A stretch of 64,000 nt of DNA, from assembly GCF_011762155.1 (NCBI RefSeq), contig NZ_JAASQL010000001.1, forward strand, positions 1,674,001 to 1,738,000. Direction: 5' to 3'. Source of the stretch: Wenyingzhuangia heitensis. Its GTDB lineage: Bacteria > Bacteroidota > Bacteroidia > Flavobacteriales > Flavobacteriaceae. This document shows positions 37,773-45,802 of this stretch, in pieces (within the stretch, counting starts at the first letter, position 1; each line of letters opens with the position of its first letter). The notes beneath the pieces were generated by a model that saw only the letters and a program-made list of their open reading frames with translations, was not told the origin of the DNA and did not search any database. Both the position numbers and the translations under genes were made by a program.

Positions 37773-37876
37773 CTTTTGTAGTCCCCAAGAAGTACCTTGT
37801 TTATTTGATTTAGGTTCGCTAAACTAGGTGCAAAAATAAAGAATAAAACTAAACGAATTAAGTGCTAACGAATACT

Positions 37877-39307
37877 ATGATAAAAACAGCCGAAGATGTG
37901 TGGGCTTCCTGCTTAAGATTTATAAAGGACAATATTACTCCAGTTGGTTACAAAACTTGGTTTGAACCTATTGTACCCGTTAAATTAGAAGGTGGAGCTT
38001 TAACAATTCAGGTCCCTAGTAAATTCTTTTTTGAATTTCTAGAAGAGAACTACGTTAAAATCATGAGGAGTGCATTGGTTAGAGAATTGGGGAAAGATGC
38101 TAGGCTTTTGTACGATGTACGTTTAGAAAACTCCTACAGTAGTAAAGTACCACAAACTGTAAAAATACCAAGTTCTAACAGAGCTCCTATGAAAGCTCAG
38201 AATGTTACTTTTCCTGCTAAAAATATTAGTAGAGAAGTTAAAAATCCATTTATTATTCCAGGTTTGCAAAAAGTAAAGGTGGAGTCTAACTTAAACCCAA
38301 ATTACTGTTTTGAAAATTTTATGGAAGGAGAATCTAATCGATTAGGAAGATCTGCAGGTATGGCAGTTGCCAACAAACCAGGAGGTACTTCTTTTAATCC
38401 CTTAATGATTTATGGTGGAGTAGGATTGGGTAAAACACACTTAGCACATGCTATTGGTGTTCAGGTAAAAGATAAATATCCAGACAAAACGGTATTGTAT
38501 GTATCTACCGAAAAGTTTATTCAACAATACGGAGATGCTGTTTTAAAGAACAATAACAGAAATGATTTTTTACATTTTTATCAAATGATAGATGTATTAA
38601 TTGTAGATGATATTCAGTTTTTATCAGGGAAAACAAAAACTCAAGATGCTTTTTTCCAAATTTTTAACGAATTGCATCAAAATGGTAAGCAAGTAATTTT
38701 AACATCAGACAAAGCTCCTGTAGATATGCAGGATATAGAGCAACGTTTGTTGTCTCGTTTTAAATGGGGATTGTCTGCAGAGTTACAAGCACCTGATTAC
38801 GAAACAAGAATTCATATTTTAAAAAACCGTTTGTACAGAGATGGTGTAGAAGTTCCTGATGATGTTATTGAGTTTATTGCCAAACACATAAAAACAAATG
38901 TTAGAGAGTTAGAAGGAGTTGTTACTTCTTTAATTGCGCAATCTGCATTTAATAAAAAAGAATTTAGTCTTTCTTTGGCTAAAACTATTGTTGATAAATT
39001 TGTTAAGAATACTAAAAAAGAAGTTTCTGTAGATTATATTCAGAAAGTTGTTTCTAAATATTTTGAAATAGATTTAGCAACCTTACAATCTAAAACCAGA
39101 AAACGGCACATTGTACAAGCAAGACAATTGGCGATGTATTTCTCTAAGAAATTAACAAAGTCGTCTTTGGCAAGTATTGGAGCGCAAATAGGAAAAAGAG
39201 ATCACGCTACTGTGTTACATGCTTGTAAAACGGTTGATAATTTAGCAGCTACAGACAAGAATTTTAAAACGTATGTAGAGGAAATTTCTAAAAAATTATC
39301 ATTCTAA
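37877..39307 (+). CDS. dnaA: Chromosomal replication initiator protein DnaA
   Basis: AAA+ ATPase of 476 residues that binds DnaA boxes and opens oriC. Domain I starts with AEDVWASCLRFIKDNI. Domain III has Walker A GGVGLGKTHLAHA and Walker B LIVDDIQFL, and domain IV ends with the DNA-binding signature RDHATVLHACKT. The Met at 37877 is preferred to a GTG five codons earlier, because relatives start just before this helix. It is followed within 2 bases by a tyrosine phosphatase gene. No dnaN or recF lies nearby, as expected for Bacteroidota. Confidence 0.97.
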   Translation: MIKTAEDVWASCLRFIKDNITPVGYKTWFEPIVPVKLEGGALTIQVPSKFFFEFLEENYVKIMRSALVRELGKDARLLYDVRLENSYSSKVPQTVKIPSSNRAPMKAQNVTFPAKNISREVKNPFIIPGLQKVKVESNLNPNYCFENFMEGESNRLGRSAGMAVANKPGGTSFNPLMIYGGVGLGKTHLAHAIGVQVKDKYPDKTVLYVSTEKFIQQYGDAVLKNNNRNDFLHFYQMIDVLIVDDIQFLSGKTKTQDAFFQIFNELHQNGKQVILTSDKAPVDMQDIEQRLLSRFKWGLSAELQAPDYETRIHILKNRLYRDGVEVPDDVIEFIAKHIKTNVRELEGVVTSLIAQSAFNKKEFSLSLAKTIVDKFVKNTKKEVSVDYIQKVVSKYFEIDLATLQSKTRKRHIVQARQLAMYFSKKLTKSSLASIGAQIGKRDHATVLHACKTVDNLAATDKNFKTYVEEISKKLSF

Positions 39308-39309
39308 AA

Positions 39310-39771
39310 ATGAAACCCACTAAGGTTTTAATGGTTTGTTTGGGGAATATTTGTAGATCTCCATTAGCAGAAGGAATTTTAAAATCTAAACTAGATTCTA
39401 AAAATATACAAGTTGATTCTGCAGGTACAGGTGCCTATCATGTTGGGAATTTACCTGACTCAAGATCTATACAAGTTGCAAAAAAATACGGAATAGATAT
39501 TACAGATCAACGAGCAAGAAAAATTCAAGTATCCGACTTAAGTACATTTGATTATATCTATGCAATGGATGAATCTAATTATAGAAATATATTAACATTG
39601 GCCAGTACAGAAGCTGAAAAAGCCAAAGTTTTTATGATTATGAATGAATTGCATCCGGGAGAGGATATTTCTGTTCCCGATCCATATTATGGAGAAGGTA
39701 ATGGATTTGAAAATGTGTATCAAATGTTAGACAAAGCCTGTGAGGTTATCATTCAAAAAATAAGTCAGTAA
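39310..39771 (+). CDS. Low-molecular-weight protein tyrosine phosphatase
   Basis: Cytoplasmic phosphatase of 153 residues. The P-loop is VCLGNICRSPLAEG, with nucleophile C10 and R16 (CX5R), and the acid aspartate lies in SVPDPYYGEGNG. Substrates are unknown. It starts two bases after dnaA and is followed after one base by the RsmI-like methylase, so the three genes form one transcription unit. Confidence 0.94.
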   Translation: MKPTKVLMVCLGNICRSPLAEGILKSKLDSKNIQVDSAGTGAYHVGNLPDSRSIQVAKKYGIDITDQRARKIQVSDLSTFDYIYAMDESNYRNILTLASTEAEKAKVFMIMNELHPGEDISVPDPYYGEGNGFENVYQMLDKACEVIIQKISQ

Positions 39772-39772
39772 T

Positions 39773-40477
39773 ATGAAAGGAAATTTATATTTAATACCTA
39801 CTACTTTAGGAGATAATGAACCATTGGAAGTAATGCCAATATCGGTAAAATCTGTGGTAGAAAGTTTGAATCATTTTATTGTAGAAAATGAGAAATCTGC
39901 TAGAAGGTTTATTAAAAAAATAACACCATCAAAGTCTCAACCTGGTTTAGAGTTAAAGCTAATTGATAAATATGTAGATGCTGTAGAGGTTAATACTTAT
40001 TTAGATGTTTGTATGGAGGGGCAATCTATTGGTTTATTGTCAGAAGCTGGAGTTCCTGCTGTTGCAGATCCTGGTTCTGATGTGGTTGCTTTGGCTCATA
40101 AAAAAGGAATTAGAGTAATTCCTTTAGTGGGACCTTCGTCTATATTGATGGCTATGATGGCGAGTGGTATGAATGGACAAAGTTTTGCTTTTAATGGTTA
40201 TTTACCTATTGATAAAGCGGAAAGAAAAAGAGAGATTAAAAGATTAGAGCGTTTGTCTAAAGAGCACAAACAATCTCAGATTTTTATAGAAACTCCTTAT
40301 CGTAATCATAAAATGTTAGATGATTTAAAAGCAACGTTATCACCAAATACAAGTTTGTGTATTGCTGCGGATATAACTATGCCTAAGGAATATATTAAAA
40401 CATATACGGTGGCAGAATGGAAACATCAAAATCCAGAATTACATAAAATTCCTGCAATTTTTATTATACACGCATAA
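39773..40477 (+). CDS. RsmI-like SAM-dependent methyltransferase (tetrapyrrole-methylase fold)
   Basis: Protein of 234 residues. GNLYLIPTTLGDNEPLEVMP at the start, GLLSEAGVPAVADPGSDVV near 90-108, and LVGPSSILMAMMASGMNGQS define the RsmI/tetrapyrrole methylase fold. It lacks the C-terminal extension of full RsmI (about 280 residues), so 2'-O-methylation of C1402 in 16S rRNA is likely but not certain. Short forms of this kind are common in flavobacteria. It ends the dnaA unit and is followed by a terminator. Confidence 0.85.
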   Translation: MKGNLYLIPTTLGDNEPLEVMPISVKSVVESLNHFIVENEKSARRFIKKITPSKSQPGLELKLIDKYVDAVEVNTYLDVCMEGQSIGLLSEAGVPAVADPGSDVVALAHKKGIRVIPLVGPSSILMAMMASGMNGQSFAFNGYLPIDKAERKREIKRLERLSKEHKQSQIFIETPYRNHKMLDDLKATLSPNTSLCIAADITMPKEYIKTYTVAEWKHQNPELHKIPAIFIIHA

Positions 40478-40498
40478 AACTATTTTTATAGTGATATA

Positions 40499-40533
40499 AA
40501 AAGCCAAATCTTATTATTAAAGATTTGGCTTTT
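40499..40533. terminator. Terminator after the RsmI-like gene
   Basis: Perfect 14-bp stem (40499-40512 with 40520-40533) with a 7-base loop, followed by TTTTG-rich sequence. It can also end the convergent gene at 40563. Confidence 0.8.
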
Positions 40534-40562
40534 GTGTTTTAAGACTTTAAGTAAAAAATATT

Positions 40563-41594
40563 TTAGTCTAAACTTATTTTGTTAATTGTAAAGTTTAGAG
40601 CATCAATAGGTCCATTTACTTCGTTAATTCTAGAGTTGGTATAATACAGTTCGTTGTTATAAATACTAAATGTATCTGCCCATTTTATTTTTGTTCCTTC
40701 TGCAAACACTTCTATTTTATGGGTAGTTGTGTTTAATTTCATTATTTTGTTTTTTTCTAAATCAGCCAAATATAAATTTCCAGATTTGTCTACAATCATT
40801 CCATCTGGTGCAGGTGTTTTTTTGATAAATTGAACATTTTCTTGAATTTCTTTTTCAGAACCATTTATTAATATTTCTGTAGAAATAGCGTAAAGATTGT
40901 ACCCTGTTAAGGAATGATAGTACAATATATTTTTGTTAGTGTCTAAAGCAATACCATCAGAATGTACGGTGTTGTTCCATATACCTCCATCAAAATTTAA
41001 ATGATTTGTTTCTGCTAGGGTAGAGGTATGGTTGTCTAAAACTCTTTTAAAAACACCAGATGTTAAGTCTAAAATTAAAAGTCCTGCATGTCCCGAATCG
41101 GTAAAGTAGGCTTTGTTGTTTTTAGCATCTATGCGTAAATCATTGATGTATGAATCTTTATGAAAACTGTCTTTAGAAAGTGTGTAAATTCTGTCTACTT
41201 TATTTGTATTTAAGTCAAAAACAAACACTCTAGGATTGCTTTGTACTCCTTTAAAAAATGGATTTCGAGTGTCTAAAACATATAAAAAATTATCAAAAGC
41301 AACAACAGATTGTATAGCCACAAAAACAGAATCTGTAATAGGAGTATTCATTCTCCATGTATTCCATTCTTTATTTGGATAAGGAGTTGCTGCTCCGTTT
41401 TTATCAATTTGTACAACTGAGTTTTTAACACCTTGTCTCCATCTAGGAAAGTTGGCAAAAATTTTACCTTGGTTAGTTACCGTTACTCCGGTAACTTGTT
41501 GTCCTTTAAAAGAAGCAACTTCTGTAATTTTTTTTTGCTCAGTTTTACAACTAATTAAAAATAGCATGCAAATGGTAAAGAGAAATTTTTTCAT
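40563..41594 (-). CDS. MRJP/yellow-like (SMP-30-type) propeller lipoprotein
   Basis: Probable lipoprotein of 343 residues with lipobox LISC (C16). The mature part is a six-bladed propeller of the major royal jelly/yellow type. GVTVTNQGKIFANFPRW at the start, NDLRIDAKNNKAYFTDSG and SDGIALDTNKNILYYHSLTG are typical blade edges. Bacterial members are often called L-dopachrome tautomerase-related, but substrates are unknown; some SMP-30 relatives hydrolyse lactones. It lies 21 bases after mltG and may be co-transcribed with it. Confidence 0.8.
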   Translation of the reverse strand: MKKFLFTICMLFLISCKTEQKKITEVASFKGQQVTGVTVTNQGKIFANFPRWRQGVKNSVVQIDKNGAATPYPNKEWNTWRMNTPITDSVFVAIQSVVAFDNFLYVLDTRNPFFKGVQSNPRVFVFDLNTNKVDRIYTLSKDSFHKDSYINDLRIDAKNNKAYFTDSGHAGLLILDLTSGVFKRVLDNHTSTLAETNHLNFDGGIWNNTVHSDGIALDTNKNILYYHSLTGYNLYAISTEILINGSEKEIQENVQFIKKTPAPDGMIVDKSGNLYLADLEKNKIMKLNTTTHKIEVFAEGTKIKWADTFSIYNNELYYTNSRINEVNGPIDALNFTINKISLD

Positions 41595-41615
41595 AATTAA
41601 GATATATTATAGGTA

Positions 41616-42638
41616 TTATCTATGTACTCTGTTGTTGTTTAACCAACGTTGATATGCGTAAGCGTTTCTATTGTGTTGACTTAGTGTTTTAGCAAAATTA
41701 TGAGTTCCAAAATTTTTTGGACTTGCACAAAAATAGTAATAAGAGTGTCTTTCGGCATTTAAAACAGCATCAATAGCATCTACATCTGGCATGGCAATAG
41801 CAGATGGAGGAATTCCTCTGTTTAAATATGTGTTGTAAGGAGAGTTGTGTTTCAAATCCTTTTTAAGGACTCTTTTGATGACAGTGTCTCGTCCATATTT
41901 TTCTTTTAAAGCATAAATAATAGTTGGGTCTGCTTGTAAAGGCATTCCCACTCTTACTCTGTTTAAATACACACCGGCTACTCTTTTTCTTTCGGGCTTA
42001 TGTTGTGTTTCTTTGTGTACAATAGCAGCAATGGCAATTACTTCGTTTTTAGATAAGTTTAAATTATTGGCTTTGTTTACTCTATCTTGATTCCAAAAAC
42101 GATGATAAGCGTTAAGTAGTTTTGTTCTTAGCGCATTGGGAGAAATATTCCAATAACAGTCATAGGTGTATGGCATGCATATATTTAGCACTGTCTTATG
42201 AGTAAAACCTTCTTTTTTTAAAAAACTAGTATCTGTTAAACTGTTTAAAATAGATATAGAATCTGCTTCTACTTGGTGTGACAATCGTCCTGCTAAATCT
42301 TCTATATAATTCTGATTATTAAACGTTACTTTTATAGGAGTTTGTTTTCCGCTTCTTAATAAATTGATTAATTGATTAGCATTGGTTCCTTCTTTTAAAA
42401 TATACATTCCAGGTTTAACGTGGTTGTATTTTTTTAAAGAAATCACTTTTTTTACATCGTCAATATCATTACATATAGTGTCAAGTGTCGCAATAACACT
42501 TTCGACAGTATCGGTAGATTTTAGGTATATTTTTGTTTGATGATCTATTTGACTACTATATATAATTGTATAAAAATAAAGTCCGATAGTGATAATGCAT
42601 AAAGAGAAAATCCCTAGGCTGTAATATATTTTTTTCAT
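41616..42638 (-). CDS. mltG: Endolytic murein transglycosylase MltG
   Basis: Inner-membrane enzyme of 340 residues that cuts nascent glycan strands and so ends peptidoglycan chain growth. It has one N-terminal membrane helix (about 5-27), a LysM-like part, and the YceG catalytic domain. The catalytic glutamate is E210 in AIVHKETQ, followed by RVAGVYLNRVRVGMPLQADP and the C-terminal YYYFCASP-FGTHNFAKT signature. It follows the GNAT gene by seven bases. Confidence 0.94.
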   Translation of the reverse strand: MKKIYYSLGIFSLCIITIGLYFYTIIYSSQIDHQTKIYLKSTDTVESVIATLDTICNDIDDVKKVISLKKYNHVKPGMYILKEGTNANQLINLLRSGKQTPIKVTFNNQNYIEDLAGRLSHQVEADSISILNSLTDTSFLKKEGFTHKTVLNICMPYTYDCYWNISPNALRTKLLNAYHRFWNQDRVNKANNLNLSKNEVIAIAAIVHKETQHKPERKRVAGVYLNRVRVGMPLQADPTIIYALKEKYGRDTVIKRVLKKDLKHNSPYNTYLNRGIPPSAIAMPDVDAIDAVLNAERHSYYYFCASPKNFGTHNFAKTLSQHNRNAYAYQRWLNNNRVHR

Positions 42639-42645
42639 GAATAAT

Positions 42646-43167
42646 TTAAGCGTGAATCAATTGATAAAAGGCAACATCTTTAAATGTTTTATTGCTAAAA
42701 ATCCAGTCTTTTTTAATTCCGGTTTTTTGGTATCCTAACTTTTCAAAAAGCAGTATACTTTTTTTATTGTCTGTAGATATATTTGCATATAGTTGCTTAA
42801 GGTTTAAGATAGAAAAAGCATAGTTGTTTAAAAGTTGAATAGCTTCTGTAGCGTATCCTTTTTCTTGGTGTTTTTTATCAATTAAAACTCCTACACCTGC
42901 TCTTAAATGTTGTGGGTTATAATCAAATAAGTCAATCATGCCCACAAGGTTCTTTTTTTTATCTTCTACAACAAATCTAAGTTGTTTAGCTTCGTAAATA
43001 TCTAAATGACTGTTTTCTATATATTGTTTTAAAATATAGCGAGAATAGGGAGCTTGTGTGTTACTAACTTCCCAATAAGTCTGATTGTTTTCTATATTAT
43101 ATAAAACATCCAAATCTTCGGGTTCTATCGCACGCAAGCTTACTAATTGTCCTGTTAATTTACTCAT
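42646..43167 (-). CDS. GNAT-family N-acetyltransferase (RimJ/RimL type)
   Basis: Acetyltransferase of 173 residues. Acetyl-CoA binding is shown by RAGVGVLIDKKHQEKGYATE near residues 88-107, preceded by VGMIDLFDY and followed by NISTDNKKSILLFEKLGYQK. The substrate, possibly a protein N terminus, an amino acid or an antibiotic, is unknown. Its start overlaps the end of dapF by eight bases, so the two are translationally coupled. Confidence 0.9.
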   Translation of the reverse strand: MSKLTGQLVSLRAIEPEDLDVLYNIENNQTYWEVSNTQAPYSRYILKQYIENSHLDIYEAKQLRFVVEDKKKNLVGMIDLFDYNPQHLRAGVGVLIDKKHQEKGYATEAIQLLNNYAFSILNLKQLYANISTDNKKSILLFEKLGYQKTGIKKDWIFSNKTFKDVAFYQLIHA

Positions 43168-43945
43168 TATAATTTATAGTTCCTTTAAATACAAAAGTGG
43201 CAGGTCCTTTTAAGAAAACATCTTTGTATCCGTTTTTTGTAGGAGTAAAAGAAACTTCTAGTTCTCCTCCTTCTACTTTTAATGGAATTTTGGTATTGGT
43301 TGTTTGTTTTTGTTCAAACATGGCAATGGCAACAGCAGTTACACCTGTTCCACAAGCTAAAGTTTCATCTTCAACACCTCTTTCGTAGGTTCTAACTCTA
43401 AAAGCTCCTTCTCCTATTGATTCTACAAAGTTTACATTGGTTCCTTCTTTAAAATACGGAGCACCGTAACGAATTTCTGATCCGTTATTTTTAACATTGT
43501 AATTTCCTATATTTTCTACTAACTGAACGTGATGTGGAGATCCTGTATTTAAAAAACAGTGAGTTTTGTAAACTTCTACAGTATCAACATCAATCATTTG
43601 TAGATTGGTAATACCATCTTGATACGATGCATAATGCAAACCATCAACGGCATCAAAAGTAGTTTCATTTTTAAAAATCTCCAATTTATGAGCAAAAGCA
43701 ACCAAACATCTACCACCATTACCACACATGCTACTTTCGGTACCGTCAGAGTTGTAGTAGACCATGGTAAAGTCATAAGTGTCTGATGGATTTAACAACA
43801 TTAATCCATCTGCTCCTATACCAAATCTTCTGTCACACAGAAAGTTAACTAGTTTTGTGTTTTCTCTAGGAAAGCTTAAATCACGATTGTCTATGACAAC
43901 AAAATCGTTTCCTGTCCCTTGATATTTATAAAAAGTAATTTCCAT
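43160..43945 (-). CDS. dapF: Diaminopimelate epimerase DapF
   Basis: Cytoplasmic enzyme of 261 residues that converts LL- to meso-diaminopimelate for lysine and peptidoglycan. The paired catalytic cysteines are C74 in MCGNGGRC and C198 in LACGTGVTA, and FYKYQGTGNDFVVID opens the protein. It is the first gene of a dapF-GNAT-mltG group, a sensible grouping around cell wall synthesis. Confidence 0.97.
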   Translation of the reverse strand: MEITFYKYQGTGNDFVVIDNRDLSFPRENTKLVNFLCDRRFGIGADGLMLLNPSDTYDFTMVYYNSDGTESSMCGNGGRCLVAFAHKLEIFKNETTFDAVDGLHYASYQDGITNLQMIDVDTVEVYKTHCFLNTGSPHHVQLVENIGNYNVKNNGSEIRYGAPYFKEGTNVNFVESIGEGAFRVRTYERGVEDETLACGTGVTAVAIAMFEQKQTTNTKIPLKVEGGELEVSFTPTKNGYKDVFLKGPATFVFKGTINYNE

Positions 43946-43966
43946 TTATCTTTTAAATTGTAAGAA

Positions 43967-43974
43967 CAAAAATA
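43967..43974 (-). promoter_or_regulatory. Candidate -7 box of the dapF promoter
   Basis: TATTTTTG on the minus strand, 21 bases before the dapF start. No -33 TTG is visible at the usual distance. Confidence 0.4.
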
Positions 43975-44063
43975 CAAAGAAAAATGAGTAGAGTAGAATA
44001 GAGAACGATTTTGAACAAATTATTTTATATCGTTAAATAGAATTGTAACTTTAAAAGAAAAAT

Positions 44064-44411
44064 ATGAACTATATAATACAATTGTTAGTAAGTGCATTAG
44101 CAGTAATAATTATTGCTAATTTTTTACCCGGAGTACAAGTAGATAATATTTCTACCGCTATATGGGTAGCGTTGGTTTTAAGTGTTTTAAATTTATTGGT
44201 AAAACCAATTTTGGTGATTTTAACTTTGCCAATAACAATATTTACATTAGGAATTTTTTTATTAGTAATTAATGCTATTATTATAAATATGGCAGCTTAT
44301 TTAACATCTGGTTTTTCTGTAAGTAGTTTGTGGGTAGCGTTGTTGTTTAGTTTGCTATTGTCTGTATTACAGTCTTTGCTTTCTTCTCTTTTTGGATTGG
44401 AAAAAAAATAG
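44064..44411 (+). CDS. Phage holin family IV-like membrane protein (PF04020 type)
   Basis: Small membrane protein of 115 residues with four predicted helices. The sequence LVSALAVIIIANFLPGVQVD, then NISTAIWVALVLSVLNLLVKPILVILTLPITIFTLG, matches the widespread PF04020 family, named after phage holins but encoded by many chromosomes without prophage. No phage genes lie nearby, so a lysis role is unlikely. It ends within a long palindromic terminator shared with the convergent oxidoreductase gene. Confidence 0.88.
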   Translation: MNYIIQLLVSALAVIIIANFLPGVQVDNISTAIWVALVLSVLNLLVKPILVILTLPITIFTLGIFLLVINAIIINMAAYLTSGFSVSSLWVALLFSLLLSVLQSLLSSLFGLEKK

Positions 44412-44443
44412 GATTAAAAGCAAATTTGCTTTTAATCCTATTT
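44404..44443. terminator. 40-bp perfect palindrome acting as bidirectional terminator
   Basis: The two 20-base halves (44404-44423 with 44424-44443) are perfect reverse complements with no spacer. It starts inside the last codons of the holin-like gene and has T-runs at both 3' ends. Confidence 0.75.
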
Positions 44444-44468
44444 TAGGAATTTATAAAATCAAAAAGAC

Positions 44469-45797
44469 TTATAATTTAGGTTCCCAACCTTTTTCGTATT
44501 CACGTTTGTAAAGTTTAAGAGCTTGTTTGTCTTTCTTAACTTTACCTGTTTTGGTATCTATATTTAATGTACGTCCTACTTCTTGAGAAATATTACCTAA
44601 GTGACAAGTCATGGTAGTAATACTAGCATCTGCAATAGGAGAATTCTGTTTTTCTCCTATACGAATCGCATTAAAGAAATTGGCAATATGTTTTACATCT
44701 AAACCACCACCACCAGCAGTTCCAAGAGTAACACTCTTTCCTTTTTCATCAACTCGTTTTACTAATTTTCCGCTCAAATCAAATAATTGATAAGCATTTC
44801 TACTTAGCATGATAGAACCTTCGCTACCATAAATAGTGGCTCCACGTCCTGGTTGATTTGGCATTATTTTTCCACGACTGTGTCCTGTCCAAGTAATAAA
44901 TTTATCATCATCATAGGTAAAAGTTGCTTGTTGGTTGTCTGTGTATTCCCAATCATCTTTATAAGTGTATTTTCCACCAACAGAACTAACGGTCTTAGGA
45001 ATGTCTACTCCTAAAGCCCATCTACAAATGTCAATTTCGTGAGTTCCATTATTGTGAATTTCTCCTGTACCCCAAGTTTTGAACCAATGCCAGTTGTATG
45101 GGTGAATATTGTCTCTATAAGATTCTCTTGGGGCTGGTCCTTGCCATAAATCCCAATCTAACGTTGTTGGAACTGCAATTTTTTTCCCAATACCAATATC
45201 ACCTCTATTGTTAGAGTAGTAAGCTTCTCCTTTGTAAACAGTACCAATAATACCCTCTTTAATTTCTTCTACAGCTTGTTTACTTGTAACAGCAGATCTT
45301 TGCTGGTTTCCCATTTGAACTACTTTTCCATATTTTTTTTGAGCCTCTACTAACATTTCGTTTTCAAAAAGGTTGTGACTACAAGGTTTTTCTACATATA
45401 CGTGTTTACCTGCTTGCAAAGCCATAATAGCCATAGGGGCATGCCAGTGTTCAGGAGTTGCAATAAAAACGGCATCTACACTTTTGTCTTCTAGTACTTT
45501 TCTAAAATCTTTTTCTGTTTGAGGAATGTAACCAAGAGTTTCTTGACAGAATTGATTGTTTTTTTGAAGAATAACATCATCTACATCACAAGTATATGCT
45601 ACTCTAGCTTCTTTATATTTACTAATGGCTTTGGTTAAAGATTTAGCTCTACTACGTACTCCAATAACGGCTACGTTTAACCTTTCGTTCGCTCCTAGTA
45701 TATTAGAATATCCTATATTTGGTAATAAAGATGCTCCTACAATTAAGCCAGCACTACCTGCAGCAGTTTTTTTAATAAATTCTCTTCTTGTATTCAT
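44469..45797 (-). CDS. Gfo/Idh/MocA-family oxidoreductase with Tat-type signal
   Basis: Exported NAD(P)-dependent oxidoreductase of 442 residues. The N terminus NTRREFIKKTAAGSAGLIVG fits a twin-arginine signal, implying export with bound cofactor. The Rossmann motif LNVAVIGVRSRAKS follows, then VFIATPEHWH, the conserved lysine in YVEKPCSHN, and the substrate-side GEIHNNGTHEIDICRW. Secreted members of this group are believed to work on 3-keto sugars or acetal-protected glycans. It lies five bases after the double DUF1080 gene, so the two probably act in one pathway. Confidence 0.88.
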   Translation of the reverse strand: MNTRREFIKKTAAGSAGLIVGASLLPNIGYSNILGANERLNVAVIGVRSRAKSLTKAISKYKEARVAYTCDVDDVILQKNNQFCQETLGYIPQTEKDFRKVLEDKSVDAVFIATPEHWHAPMAIMALQAGKHVYVEKPCSHNLFENEMLVEAQKKYGKVVQMGNQQRSAVTSKQAVEEIKEGIIGTVYKGEAYYSNNRGDIGIGKKIAVPTTLDWDLWQGPAPRESYRDNIHPYNWHWFKTWGTGEIHNNGTHEIDICRWALGVDIPKTVSSVGGKYTYKDDWEYTDNQQATFTYDDDKFITWTGHSRGKIMPNQPGRGATIYGSEGSIMLSRNAYQLFDLSGKLVKRVDEKGKSVTLGTAGGGGLDVKHIANFFNAIRIGEKQNSPIADASITTMTCHLGNISQEVGRTLNIDTKTGKVKKDKQALKLYKREYEKGWEPKL

Positions 45798-45802
45798 TTC
45801 TC

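Noticed and set aside
37684-37876. Replication origin next to dnaA
   Set aside because: Only one clear DnaA box (37764-37772) and no AT-rich repeat cluster. In Bacteroidota oriC is often not beside dnaA.
44064-44411. Prophage or lysis module
   Set aside because: The holin-named family is widespread in chromosomes, and no phage structural, integrase or endolysin genes are near.
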